A model generated the notes under the pieces. The model was not told where the DNA came from, did not search any database, and was given only the letters and a program-made list of their open reading frames with translations. DNA of 64,000 nucleotides, taken from positions 2,480,001 through 2,544,000 of the forward strand of contig NC_013791.2 in NCBI RefSeq assembly GCF_000005825.2, in the 5' to 3' direction. This DNA comes from Alkalihalophilus pseudofirmus OF4 (lineage in GTDB: Bacteria; Bacillota; Bacilli; Bacillales; Bacillaceae_D). Shown here piece after piece: positions 55,850 to 64,000 of the stretch. The stretch's first letter is position 1; each line of letters begins with the position of its first letter. The position numbers were made by a program, and so were the translations under genes.

Positions 55850-56469
55850 TTGATCCAATCCTCCATCCCTTCACCCGTTTGAGCTGAAAGTGCTTTGAAG
55901 GCCGCAGCAGGATGTATGTTCTTTAAATCTTCTCTCGCTTCACTCAGATTAAATGTGACATATGGAAGTAAATCAACCTTATTAATGATCGTTAGGTCGG
56001 TACGTTTAAACATAACAGGATATTTAGGAATCTTGTCGTTTCCTTCTGGCACACTCAAGATAACCACCTTAAAATCCTGACCTAAATCATAGCCTGACGG
56101 ACATACGAGATTGCCAATGTTCTCAATAAATAAAATGTCGATCTGACTTAAATCAAACTGCGGCAGCGTCTTTGCAACCATTCTCGCATCTAAATGACAG
56201 CCGCCTACTGTGTTAATTTGAACCGTTTGTACTCCTAGTGAACGTAACCTTTTAGCATCCCGGTCTGTCGCCAAGTCACCTTCTATTACAGCGATCGTAA
56301 ATTCCTCTCTCAGTGCTTTTATGGTCTGTTCAAGCAACGTTGTTTTCCCTGCCCCAGGTGAACTCATTAAATTAATCACTAACGTATGACTCGCTTGATA
56401 TAAATCACGATTAAAAGCAGCTGCTTTTTTTTGATCTTTAAGAACATCTTCCTGCAAGGTAATTTTCAT
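55810..56469 (-). CDS. hypB: Hydrogenase nickel-insertion GTPase HypB
   Basis: A 219-residue G3E-family GTPase. P-loop SSPGAGKTT, GGCHLD metal site (Cys and His in VGGCHLDARM), LFIENIGNLVCP and NKVD for guanine are all present. Unlike some HypB proteins it lacks an N-terminal CxxCGC nickel motif and a His-rich stretch, so it probably does not store nickel. It follows hypA without spacing. Confidence 0.97.
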   Translation of the reverse strand: MKITLQEDVLKDQKKAAAFNRDLYQASHTLVINLMSSPGAGKTTLLEQTIKALREEFTIAVIEGDLATDRDAKRLRSLGVQTVQINTVGGCHLDARMVAKTLPQFDLSQIDILFIENIGNLVCPSGYDLGQDFKVVILSVPEGNDKIPKYPVMFKRTDLTIINKVDLLPYVTFNLSEAREDLKNIHPAAAFKALSAQTGEGMEDWINWIKEAYQKRTKQ

Positions 56470-56817
56470 TTACTCACTTCCTTCATAAGAATTAACCATA
56501 AATGATTCCCCGGAGATCATCCGGCTGCTTGGCGTTTTACATTCAGGGCAGAAAGCAATACGGTAGTCTGGTTCAAAGATATTTTTACAAGTCATACACA
56601 GGGCACTAGCTTTTTCTCGATTGATGTGAAGAGTGGCGTTTTCACTAACTAACCCTTCTTCCTTGAAATAGATAAAGGCTAGTTCAAGAGCATCATGCAA
56701 AACATTGGATAAGTCACCCACAGTGAGTTCAATTTTTTCTATCTTGTTAATCCCTTTTAATTTAGCGTCCTCTGACACTAGCTGAATGACCTCTGCCATA
56801 AGAGATATCTCATGCAT
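56470..56817 (-). CDS. hypA: Hydrogenase nickel-binding protein HypA
   Basis: A 115-residue metallochaperone delivering nickel. It must begin MHEISL, because the N-terminal Met-His binds nickel; the ATG at 56817 gives this and has AAAGGATG upstream, so I choose it over the earlier in-frame ATG. The zinc ribbon shows CMTC and CPEC (about residues 72-95). It is the first gene of the ten-gene operon. Confidence 0.96.
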   Translation of the reverse strand: MHEISLMAEVIQLVSEDAKLKGINKIEKIELTVGDLSNVLHDALELAFIYFKEEGLVSENATLHINREKASALCMTCKNIFEPDYRIAFCPECKTPSSRMISGESFMVNSYEGSE

Positions 56818-56893
56818 ATAAAACATCCTTTATATCTTGGATTAGTACATGCTATGAATTTTATGTAACTTTCAGAACAACAGAAGAACATGA

Positions 56894-56927
56894 AAAAAGC
56901 GTAAGGGATACATCCCCTACGCTTTTT
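56894..56927 (-). terminator. Terminator of malate synthase G
   Basis: A 13-bp stem AAAAAGCGTA.GGG / CCC.TACGCTTTTT (one mismatch) with a 6-base loop. It separates glcB from the hydrogenase operon. Confidence 0.9.
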
Positions 56928-56945
56928 CTACAATGATTCAGCCTG

Positions 56946-59132
56946 TTATTTTGTTTGAGCTACACTATCTACTTTTTCTTTAAATTCAATACGACGTCTA
57001 TGAAGGATAGGCTCCGTGTACCCGCTAGGCTGTTCGCATCCTTTTAATACTAGCTCAAGTGCTGCTTGAAAAGCAACGGAGTTCTCGTAGTCATCTGCCA
57101 TCGGACGATAAGTAGGATCGCCGGCATTTTGCTGATCTACAACCTTCGCCATACGTTTTAACGTTTCTAACACCTGCTCTTTGGAACAAATTCCATGATG
57201 CAGCCAGTTTGCTACGTGCTGGCTTGATATACGCAGGGTCGCACGATCTTCCATTAAGCCGATATTATTAATATCCGGAACTTTAGAACAACCGACACCC
57301 TGCTCTACCCAACGGACTACATAGCCCAAAATCCCTTGAGCATTATTGTCTAACTCTTGTTGCACTTCTTCTGCACTCCAATTTGTTTCTTTTGCAAGAG
57401 GAATGTCTAAAATTTGATCTTGTAAGTCTTGAATCGTACTCTTCAATTCTTCTTGTACATTTGCCACATTTACTTTATGGTAATGCATAGCATGCAGAGT
57501 AGCTGCCGTTGGTGAAGGCACCCAAGCCGTGTTCGCTCCTGCCTTTAACTGACCATCTTTTTGTTTAAGCATCTCTGCCATAAGATCTGGCATTGCCCAC
57601 ATTCCTTTGCCGATTTGAGCACGCCCTGGCAATCCGCAATCGAGCCCTGTATTAACATTTGATTTCTCATAAGACTGCAGCCAAGTTGACCCTTTCATAT
57701 CATTCTTACGGATCATCGCACCTGCTTCCATAGATGTGTGCATCTCATCACCTGTTCGATCTAAGAAACCAGTATTAATGAATACCACTCTGTCTTTAAC
57801 TTCTTTTATACAAGCTTTAAGGTTGAGGGATGTACGACGTTCTTCATCCATAACACCAATTTTAATCGTATGACGTTCAAGGCCTAACAGATCCTCTACG
57901 CGGTTAAATAATTGGTTAGAGAATGCCACTTCTTTTGACCCGTGCATTTTTGGTTTTACAATATAAATGGAACCTTTAGTAGAGTTTTGAACCTTGCTGT
58001 TATTAAGCAGGTCATGCTTCGCAATTAAACTTGTAACCATGCAATCTAGAATACCCTCAGGCACTTCATTACCATTTTCATCAAGGATTGCATTATTCGT
58101 CATTAAGTGTCCTACATTACGAACGAACATAAGTGATCTTCCGGAAAGTGTCAATGTATCACCCGTGGCTGTTGTATAGTTGCGATCCTTTTGAAGAGCA
58201 CGTGTTACAGACTGACCACCTTTTGTGAAGGTCTCTTCTAAATCACCTTTCATTAACCCTAACCAATTCGTGTAAACGCCTACCTTATCTTCTGCATCAA
58301 CTGCTGCAACAGAGTCTTCACAATCCATGATGGTTGTAATTGCAGCTTCCATCACCACATCTTTAACTCCTGCTCGGTCCGTTTTCCCAATAGGATGTTC
58401 TCGGTCAATTTGTATCTCAAAATGAAGACCATTGTTCTTTAGCAACAGAATAGACGGGTCTTCTGTTGTCCCTTGATACCCTACAAATTGTGATGACTCT
58501 TTTAATTCAGATGTCACCCCGTTACTATGTACAACCAGCGTTCCACCTTCGACTGTATATTTTTCTGCATCTTTATGCGACCCGTTAGATAATGGAGCTG
58601 TTTCATCTAGAAATTCCTTAGCCATGGCAATGACTTTCTCACCGCGTACAGGATTGTATGCCTTCCCTTTTTCTTGACCATTCTCTTCAGAAATCACATC
58701 TGTACCATATAATGCATCATATAAACTTCCCCAGCGCGCATTAGCTGCGTTTAAGGCATACCGTGCATTATTTACTGGTACAACTAGTTGAGGACCTGCT
58801 TGCAGCGCAATTTCATTATCCACATTCTCTGTTGTAATCTTAAACTCTTCTACTTTCGGTTCAAGATAACCAATTTCTTGTAAGAACGTTTTATATTGAT
58901 TAAAATCAAATGTTTCTTTATTTTCTTTGTGCCAATTGTCGATTTTTTGCTGGAGGTCCTCTCTATCGTCAAGCAGTTGTCTATTTCCTGGTGCGAACTC
59001 AGTAATTAACGTTTCCAAACCAGACCAGAATTCTTGTTCATTGACGCCGCTTTGCGGGAGAGCCTTCTTATTAATAAACTCATAAAGTACTGGTGCTACT
59101 TGCAAATTACCAACTTTCAAATACTTAGTCAT
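56946..59132 (-). CDS. glcB: Malate synthase G
   Basis: A 728-residue enzyme condensing glyoxylate and acetyl-CoA into malate. The length and the insert-rich N-terminal half mark the G isoform. Conserved parts include [24 protein letters not shown] (catalytic metal region), [10 protein letters not shown] and the C-terminal [10 protein letters not shown] with the catalytic Asp region around [20 protein letters not shown] precedes the ATG. It completes the glyoxylate shunt with aceA. A separate transcript from the hydrogenase operon. Confidence 0.97.
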   Translation of the reverse strand: MTKYLKVGNLQVAPVLYEFINKKALPQSGVNEQEFWSGLETLITEFAPGNRQLLDDREDLQQKIDNWHKENKETFDFNQYKTFLQEIGYLEPKVEEFKITTENVDNEIALQAGPQLVVPVNNARYALNAANARWGSLYDALYGTDVISEENGQEKGKAYNPVRGEKVIAMAKEFLDETAPLSNGSHKDAEKYTVEGGTLVVHSNGVTSELKESSQFVGYQGTTEDPSILLLKNNGLHFEIQIDREHPIGKTDRAGVKDVVMEAAITTIMDCEDSVAAVDAEDKVGVYTNWLGLMKGDLEETFTKGGQSVTRALQKDRNYTTATGDTLTLSGRSLMFVRNVGHLMTNNAILDENGNEVPEGILDCMVTSLIAKHDLLNNSKVQNSTKGSIYIVKPKMHGSKEVAFSNQLFNRVEDLLGLERHTIKIGVMDEERRTSLNLKACIKEVKDRVVFINTGFLDRTGDEMHTSMEAGAMIRKNDMKGSTWLQSYEKSNVNTGLDCGLPGRAQIGKGMWAMPDLMAEMLKQKDGQLKAGANTAWVPSPTAATLHAMHYHKVNVANVQEELKSTIQDLQDQILDIPLAKETNWSAEEVQQELDNNAQGILGYVVRWVEQGVGCSKVPDINNIGLMEDRATLRISSQHVANWLHHGICSKEQVLETLKRMAKVVDQQNAGDPTYRPMADDYENSVAFQAALELVLKGCEQPSGYTEPILHRRRIEFKEKVDSVAQTK

Positions 59133-59274
59133 ATGAATCTGCCTCCTTGAAATATAAGTCTACGAACCTGACTGTTATATAACATTACCTTTTTATTGTA
59201 TAACAAATTACTTGAAAAATAAAGAATTCTGACAATAAAGTGGGATAATTTTTACATTTGCCTCGAATCATGTA

Positions 59275-59314
59275 TAAAAAAAACACTGTAATTGCTTTAT
59301 GCAAATACAGTGTT
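59275..59314 (-). terminator. Terminator of the FdhF/YdeP gene
   Basis: Stem AACACTGTA / TACAGTGTT extended by TTGC/GCAA with a 5-base loop; eight T follow on the minus strand. Confidence 0.9.
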
Positions 59315-59321
59315 ACTTAGA

Positions 59322-61679
59322 TTAACCGACCGTCATTTCTAAGTCATCAATCTTCTTCTCTACATATTTGGTATCTTTTCGTGCATTATAGCGGTCTGCT
59401 TTTTCTACTTTTACAGCTACATTATAATCAGGAATCTTAGCAAGCTTTTCATATCTCCCTTTAGGTAATAAGAAGTTGCCTTCAGGAAAATGTACGCCTA
59501 AATTTCCAGATGTAATGTCCGCATATTTTGCCTTGCCTTGGAAGACTCCGAAATCATTATAAATAACAACTCCTTCTCCTTGGGCAATTCTTAACTCCTG
59601 TGCATCCTTCGCATTTATAAGCACGTCATAACGCTCAGCATTATTAAATGGATCTGTTTCTTTATAGACCATTGAGTTAAATTGCTTCCCGCGGCGTGTC
59701 GTTAATACAAAGTTGCCTTCCTTTTTTCCCATATCAGGTATTTCTACTGGAATTAAGCTCCCTCTACCGTCTGGAGTAGGACAAATTCCATCTTCACACA
59801 ACCATGCTCCGCCCCACTGGAACACATCGCCTTGCTTCTTCAAGTCTTGCACACCTTCGTAATTCGGGTTGGCGACCGCCATTTCATTCCGAATCTCCTG
59901 CCCCGTTTTAAAGTCTACTAAATGAGCAGTCTCCGGCTTCACTCGGCGGGCTAAGTCTACGTAGATTTTCCACTCAGAGCGGGCTTCTTCAATACGATTT
60001 TTATTCCCTTCAATTTCTGGCGAGAAGTATACCATACGTTCTGTAGAGGTAGACGTGCCGCCCCCGTCCTGCTCATAACGTGTTTTTGCCGGCAATACAA
60101 TGACCGCTTCTTTTGCATCTACAAGCGTTGAAGTATTTAAAATAATATCTTGATGTACTCGGATTTCTAATTCTGATAAAGCTTTCTCAATGAAATCCGG
60201 GTCAGGCATTGTTTCTAAGAAATTACCGCCAGACATATAATAAAGCTTAATTTTACGCTCATGGTCTTCTGGAAGAACGATATTTTCTAACGTAACACCT
60301 ACCACATCACCTTGCCATTTCGGAATTTCAAATCCCCAAATTTTCTCCATGCGATTAATGTTCTCTTCCACAAAATCCCCGCCAGGCAAAACAAACGGAT
60401 CTGCCCCCATTTCACCTGACCCTTGAACGGAGGAGTGACCACGGAAAGGCATCAGTCCATTATATTTACGTCCAAGATGACCACGAAGAAGAGCTAGGTT
60501 TGCTACTTGAGAAATATTGTCTGAAGCAAAAGCATGCATAGTGAGTCCCAGCGCCCATGCATAGACTGCATTTTTGCTTTTTGCCAACAGGTCTGCAAGC
60601 TCAATGATTCTCTCTTTTGTAATCCCAGAAGATTTTACGATTTCTTCCCAAGATTGAGTTTGAACATGATCTTTTAAATCCTTAAAGTTATTTACATGCT
60701 GCTGAACGAATTCATGGTTGATCGCAGAGCCTGGGTCAATGGCCTCCATTTCAAACCAATGCTTCATAATCCCCTGCATGAATGCAATATCTCCGCCAAT
60801 ATTTACTTGATAGAAATCATCTGCAAGCTTTGTACCAAATAAAGCAGACTCTACATTAGATGGTACCCAATATTTATCCATTGCTGGTTCCTTATACGGG
60901 TTAATTACAATGATTTTTGCCCCGCGCTTTTTAGCCTCTAACATATATTTTGTAGAAACTGGAGATGCATTTGAAGCTACACTGCCCCAAAATAATAATA
61001 CGTCTGCTCCGAACCAGTCCTGGTAGTTACAAGTTGAAGCTCCTACGCCAATCGAACGTTTAAGCGCGGTTTTACTTGGAGAGTGACAGATACGGCTTGC
61101 ATTATCAATGTTGTTCGTGCCTAAAAAGCGGGCCGTTTTAGCTGCTACATAATACGATTCATTCGTTATCCCTCTTGATGTAAGATAAAAACCATATTGT
61201 CTCGGATTAAGCTGTTTCATCTTATCTGCAATCATATCCATTGCATCGTCCCATGTTAAACGAGAAAACTTTCTTTCTCCTTTGCGGCGAATAAGCGGAT
61301 AAGGAATACGCCCTAATTTCCTCAGCTCTTTACTGTCATATTTTCTTAATTCATCAATATCTGAATGCAAAATTTCCTCGTCAATGGCCGGAGCGGTATT
61401 TAAGCGCAACACGTTAAGTCGTGTCGTACACATATGCGGGCCTTTTAAGGTTTGGTCGAACATGCCTGAAACCCCAAGAGCACACCCATCACACACCCCT
61501 TTTGTTAAGATTCTAGTCGCATATCCAATATTATCTTTATTTTCCCAAGCAATTTTCATCGAATCCCTAATATGTTTTGGTTTCACTTTTCCAAGTCCAA
61601 ATGGTATAGGGCTTACCCAATGTTTGGGCTGCGGCAATTTTGTTCCTTTAATAGGGCCTTGGTGTTTTGTTTTTCCCAT
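59322..61679 (-). CDS. FdhF/YdeP family molybdopterin oxidoreductase
   Basis: A 785-residue molybdopterin enzyme of the FdhF/YdeP group. Early cysteines lie in GVCDGCALG and PHMCTTR (Cys63, Cys66, Cys84). The active-site region SRICHSPS (Cys198, His199) aligns with the Sec/Cys-His pair of formate dehydrogenases, so a Mo-ligating cysteine is retained. The C-terminal MopB domain ends around VHFPEGNFLLPKGRYE. It lacks extra ferredoxin domains and any Tat signal. Substrate may be formate or another small molecule. fdhD lies divergent upstream, supporting a sulfurated cofactor. Confidence 0.9.
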   Translation of the reverse strand: MGKTKHQGPIKGTKLPQPKHWVSPIPFGLGKVKPKHIRDSMKIAWENKDNIGYATRILTKGVCDGCALGVSGMFDQTLKGPHMCTTRLNVLRLNTAPAIDEEILHSDIDELRKYDSKELRKLGRIPYPLIRRKGERKFSRLTWDDAMDMIADKMKQLNPRQYGFYLTSRGITNESYYVAAKTARFLGTNNIDNASRICHSPSKTALKRSIGVGASTCNYQDWFGADVLLFWGSVASNASPVSTKYMLEAKKRGAKIIVINPYKEPAMDKYWVPSNVESALFGTKLADDFYQVNIGGDIAFMQGIMKHWFEMEAIDPGSAINHEFVQQHVNNFKDLKDHVQTQSWEEIVKSSGITKERIIELADLLAKSKNAVYAWALGLTMHAFASDNISQVANLALLRGHLGRKYNGLMPFRGHSSVQGSGEMGADPFVLPGGDFVEENINRMEKIWGFEIPKWQGDVVGVTLENIVLPEDHERKIKLYYMSGGNFLETMPDPDFIEKALSELEIRVHQDIILNTSTLVDAKEAVIVLPAKTRYEQDGGGTSTSTERMVYFSPEIEGNKNRIEEARSEWKIYVDLARRVKPETAHLVDFKTGQEIRNEMAVANPNYEGVQDLKKQGDVFQWGGAWLCEDGICPTPDGRGSLIPVEIPDMGKKEGNFVLTTRRGKQFNSMVYKETDPFNNAERYDVLINAKDAQELRIAQGEGVVIYNDFGVFQGKAKYADITSGNLGVHFPEGNFLLPKGRYEKLAKIPDYNVAVKVEKADRYNARKDTKYVEKKIDDLEMTVG

Positions 61680-61721
61680 ATTGTTTCACTCCTAAGATTA
61701 CGTTTAACATGTTGCTTTTCA

Positions 61722-61762
61722 TCATACTGCAGTAATCAAATCCTCACACTGCAGTAATCAAA
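61722..61762. repeat. Direct repeat TCAnACTGCAGTAATCAAA (two copies)
   Basis: The 19-base unit occurs at 61722-61740 and 61744-61762 with one difference; each contains the palindrome ACTGCAGT. They lie 43-83 bases before the FdhF/YdeP start. Confidence 0.85.
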
Positions 61763-61763
61763 C

Positions 61764-61808
61764 AAAAAACCACCGAACTATCCAAGATCATGGACGAGAA
61801 CGGTGGTT
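61764..61808 (-). terminator. Terminator in the FdhF/YdeP leader
   Basis: On the minus strand AACCACCG ... CGGTGGTT forms an 8-bp stem, with GTCCA/TGGAT pairing inside a 29-base apical part, followed by six T. It lies about 85 bases upstream of the gene, so it is either a transcription attenuator or the end of a small transcript. Confidence 0.75.
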
Positions 61809-62207
61809 AGTCTTTTACAGGATCGCTGCTAAGTGCCAAGCCAACTATGAATATATTCATTTCAAATTCGTTTTTAATAAAATCTTTTTGAGGACTGTAT
61901 TTGTGGGTCCTACTCCCTCATAATAGAAATCGCTTACAATGTCTGGTCAAATAAAACTGAAGACAGGTGCGCTATCTCAGGATTTCAAATGTTACAGACT
62001 AATGAATTTATTTAAATCATACCGTTAATTCAAAAAAAATTCAATATCTATGCAGAATAAATATCCACCAGACAATTAAATTTACTTTTTCACTAATCAT
62101 TAAGACTTGTCAGATTTATAGATTATGTTTATATTTGTAGCGTTCCTATTTTAAATGACTAAGTCAGTTTAATCAGCTTTAGTTGATCACGAAAGGGGGA
62201 GAAGGAA

Positions 62208-63002
62208 TTGAGCGAATCTCTAAGTTCATCTAGGTCGATCATTAAATACAGTCATCACGAATTTATAGAACAAGAAGATGAAATAGCGATCGAATTCCCT
62301 TTAACCATTTTTATAAATAATGAAGAATTCGCAACGATGGTATGCAGTCCCTGTGACTTTGAGGAGATGGTGATTGGATTCCTAGCATCAGAAGGCGTCA
62401 TTCGATTTAAAAAAGAAATTAAAGACATGACAATCGATAAAAACCGTGGCTTTGCCTATATTCACTTACATTCAAAAGAAGTAAAAAACCAACAGCTGTT
62501 TTCAAAGAGATTTATCGGCTCATGCTGCGGCAAAAGCAGGCAATTCTATTTCCAAAATGACGTGACAACGGCTAAAACATCAATGATTAACATGACCATT
62601 AAAGCCACGCAATGCATAAACTTAATGAAGCTGATGCAGGAATCCAGTCATGTATTTAAGGATACCGGCGGCGTACATAATGCTGCATTATGTACGGCTG
62701 ATGAATTAATCGTCAGCCGCTCAGACATCGGACGGCATAATGCACTAGATAAACTGTATGGATATTCATTGTTAAATGGAATTCCAGTAAAAGATAAAAT
62801 TCTCGTTTTCAGCGGCCGAATCTCCTCTGAAATTTTAACAAAAGCGGCCAAAATAGGCGTTGGAATTGTTCTATCAAAATCTGCTCCTACAAACTTAGCA
62901 ATTGAGTTAGCACACGATTTGAATATTACCGCAGTAGGCTTTATTCGCGGGCAGTCTTTTAATATTTATTCTCACCCAGAACGAATTGTACTTGATTCAT
63001 AA
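62208..63002 (+). CDS. fdhD: Formate dehydrogenase sulfurtransferase FdhD
   Basis: A 264-residue protein that passes sulfur from cysteine desulfurase to the molybdenum cofactor of formate dehydrogenases. FIGSCCGKSR holds the conserved cysteines; FKDTGGVHNAALC, RSDIGRHNALDKL and GRISSEILTKAAKIG are family motifs. Start is TTG 62208 after GGGGGAGAAGG. It is divergent from the FdhF/YdeP gene it probably serves. Confidence 0.95.
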   Translation: MSESLSSSRSIIKYSHHEFIEQEDEIAIEFPLTIFINNEEFATMVCSPCDFEEMVIGFLASEGVIRFKKEIKDMTIDKNRGFAYIHLHSKEVKNQQLFSKRFIGSCCGKSRQFYFQNDVTTAKTSMINMTIKATQCINLMKLMQESSHVFKDTGGVHNAALCTADELIVSRSDIGRHNALDKLYGYSLLNGIPVKDKILVFSGRISSEILTKAAKIGVGIVLSKSAPTNLAIELAHDLNITAVGFIRGQSFNIYSHPERIVLDS

Positions 63003-63026
63003 ATGACGAATAAGGAGGAACTTAAC

Positions 63027-63254
63027 ATGAGTTCTTGTAAATTAGATCATCCACTTGAAGATGTAGAAAATAAATTAGGATCACAAAAGGAATACCTTCC
63101 TGAAGAGATTTATTCAGGCTGCAGAACGTTTCTTAAGACAAAGCCGAGTCAATTAGAACTAAATGAACTCTTTCACCTTCTAAAAAAGTATGACTTATCT
63201 TCAGAAGAAGAGCAGCTGCTACGTAACGCAAAGATTCGTGAATTAACTAAATAA
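63027..63254 (+). CDS. Small hypothetical protein downstream of fdhD (75 residues)
   Basis: A 75-residue soluble helical protein (starts MSSCKLDHPLEDVENKLG; Cys4 and Cys32). AAGGAGG lies 9 bases before the ATG at 63027, so I discard the 8 codons before it. No known family. Its position 24 bases after fdhD suggests a shared transcript and a possible role with the molybdoenzyme. Confidence 0.68.
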   Translation: MSSCKLDHPLEDVENKLGSQKEYLPEEIYSGCRTFLKTKPSQLELNELFHLLKKYDLSSEEEQLLRNAKIRELTK

Positions 63255-63305
63255 GGCTGCACGAGGCTGCGACATAAGTATTTTAACTTGACGGGAGATA
63301 CAAAC

Positions 63306-63341
63306 AATTCAGGAGCGGTATATCTATACCGCTCCTGAATT
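63306..63341. repeat. Large perfect inverted repeat (terminator-like)
   Basis: A 17-bp perfect stem beginning AATTCAGGAGCGGTATA with a 2-base loop. It lies 51 bases past the small gene but has no T-run on the plus strand. It may be a factor-independent terminator of unusual form, a transcript-stabilising hairpin or a protein site. Confidence 0.9.
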
Positions 63342-63466
63342 ATACCTCGCTTTCCGTGAAGTTTCCGTATATACCTTCAAGTAGATTAGCGCTTCATTCT
63401 TATTCTGAGTTAAACCCTCTAATTATGGACCGGCCTTATTACTTAGGTCGTCATAGACGAGTTCAA

Positions 63467-64000
63467 TTACTCTTCGCTTCCTTCTTTAGGAATATCATTC
63501 AAGAGTGGTTTAACTGCAGCTTCATAAGCTGCTGGCTCGTACCCAGCACTTGCAACAAATGCTGCTGCCCCAAAGATATTTTTACCACTCACTTCATTTA
63601 GCACGGTTTCCACGTCATGGATAATACGGTGAGAATATAATAAGTGTTCTACCTCCCATGATTCAGTCACATATCTTGTAATCGCCACAAAATTTTCTAG
63701 GTCTTTACGTAGTAATTCATGCTGAACATGAGGAATTACTTTTTCAATTAGATTTGCTTGGTCCAATAAGTTTGATTCAATTTTATTAAAATTGTCAATA
63801 TGAGCTCCGTCACCACTTTCCCGGTAGATATCAAGCTGACCATGTCCTGTTATCCGATTTAACACACCATGGACCGTTTGAATTGTTTCCCGTATTTCAA
63901 GTGGATCCATCCCATCATTAAAGATTTCTTCAGGGGTTTCTTCTACGACCTCTTCTTCTAATGCCCCAACATCTTCATCATCTTCTTGTACCTCTATTTC
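63467..64000 (-). CDS. Acidic hypothetical protein (5' part cut by window edge)
   Basis: The frame is open to the window end, so at least 177 residues are visible and the true start lies outside; the ATG at 63910 is internal. The first 30 visible residues are strongly acidic (VQEDDEDVGALEEEVVEETPEE), then a helical body (DPLEIRETIQTVHGVLNRITG, LIEKVIPHVQHELLRKDLENF) and a C-terminal AAAFVASAGYEP. No signal or metal motif is seen. I do not recognise the family. Confidence 0.7.
   Translation of the reverse strand, partial: EIEVQEDDEDVGALEEEVVEETPEEIFNDGMDPLEIRETIQTVHGVLNRITGHGQLDIYRESGDGAHIDNFNKIESNLLDQANLIEKVIPHVQHELLRKDLENFVAITRYVTESWEVEHLLYSHRIIHDVETVLNEVSGKNIFGAAAFVASAGYEPAAYEAAVKPLLNDIPKEGSEE

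Larger units (their letters stand above)
61680..62207. other. Divergent region between the FdhF/YdeP gene and fdhD
   Basis: About 530 AT-rich bases with no gene I can support. On the minus strand it contains a leader terminator (61764-61808) and a 22-bp-period direct repeat (61722-61762) close to the FdhF/YdeP start. A 36-codon open stretch without a start codon ends at the terminator (61807-61917). Confidence 0.55.

Noticed and set aside
61807-61917. 36 open codons on minus ending in a strong hairpin
   Set aside because: No start codon with a ribosome site; an in-frame stop lies immediately upstream. It may be a gene remnant, so I describe the region but do not call a gene.
61764-61950. Moco riboswitch or T-box in the FdhF/YdeP leader
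   Set aside because: The terminator is clear, but I could not find the T-box GGTGGNACCGCG element or a convincing Moco aptamer.

Overview
The window looks like chromosome from a spore-forming member of the Bacillaceae with low to moderate GC, possibly related to the alkaliphilic or halotolerant Alkalihalobacillus-type bacilli (inference; no 16S here). The evidence is the Bacillus-type blocks def / ykyA / pdhABCD / slp, rpoY-rnjA / ktrC and dapH-ykuR-ykuS-ykuT-ykuU, spore genes (a YjcZ-type peptide and a CotX-type coat protein), AGGAGG ribosome sites, TTG/GTG starts, and sigma-B- and sigma-K-like promoter motifs. I see no rRNA, tRNA, CRISPR array, prophage or insertion sequence.

Layout. 1-4.6 kb: a cut-off polysaccharide deacetylase lipoprotein, an aromatic-acid-exporter-type membrane protein, a BCCT betaine transporter and the lipoprotein Slp. 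4.8-10.8 kb: the pyruvate dehydrogenase operon pdhABCD and ykyA. 11-15.7 kb: a YjcZ peptide, def, a 25-codon basic peptide gene, rpoY-rnjA, ktrC and a 2-Cys peroxiredoxin. 16-20.2 kb: an MscS channel, a coat-protein insert, ykuS and the acetyl branch of lysine/diaminopimelate synthesis. 20.3-28 kb: an AEC transporter, then a sugar-acid module made of a TRAP transporter, 6-phosphogluconate dehydrogenase, an RpiR regulator and gluconokinase. 28-36.3 kb: isocitrate lyase, an MFS pump, a second BCCT transporter, a second MscS channel, a YtxH protein, and bioB behind a BirA operator. 36.5-40.8 kb: a five-gene operon (Q/N-rich lipoprotein, two ATP-grasp amidoligases of the glutathionylspermidine-synthase fold, a DUF350 membrane protein, a K+ channel). 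40.9-45.4 kb: a GNAT acetyltransferase, a stand-alone cobyrinate a,c-diamide synthase with an MFS transporter, and small stress-type genes. 45.4-47.7 kb: a sulfane-sulfur module with CstR-like operators.

47.8-56.8 kb is the most striking part: a ten-gene operon for a cytosolic [NiFe] hydrogenase, in the order hypA-hypB-hypF-hypC-hypD-hypE, a cytochrome-b5-domain protein, small subunit, large subunit, maturation protease. The small subunit has no Tat signal and lacks the first cysteine of the usual CxGC proximal-cluster motif. There is no cytochrome b membrane subunit, so the b5-domain protein is the obvious candidate for an electron-transfer or membrane-docking partner. 56.9-64 kb: malate synthase G (completing the glyoxylate shunt with isocitrate lyase), an FdhF/YdeP molybdopterin oxidoreductase divergent from fdhD and a small gene, and an acidic protein that runs off the window.

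Together the genes suggest an aerobic heterotroph that copes with osmotic stress (two BCCT transporters, two MscS channels, KtrC, a K+ channel), uses acetate and sugar acids, detoxifies persulfides, and may draw extra electrons from hydrogen.
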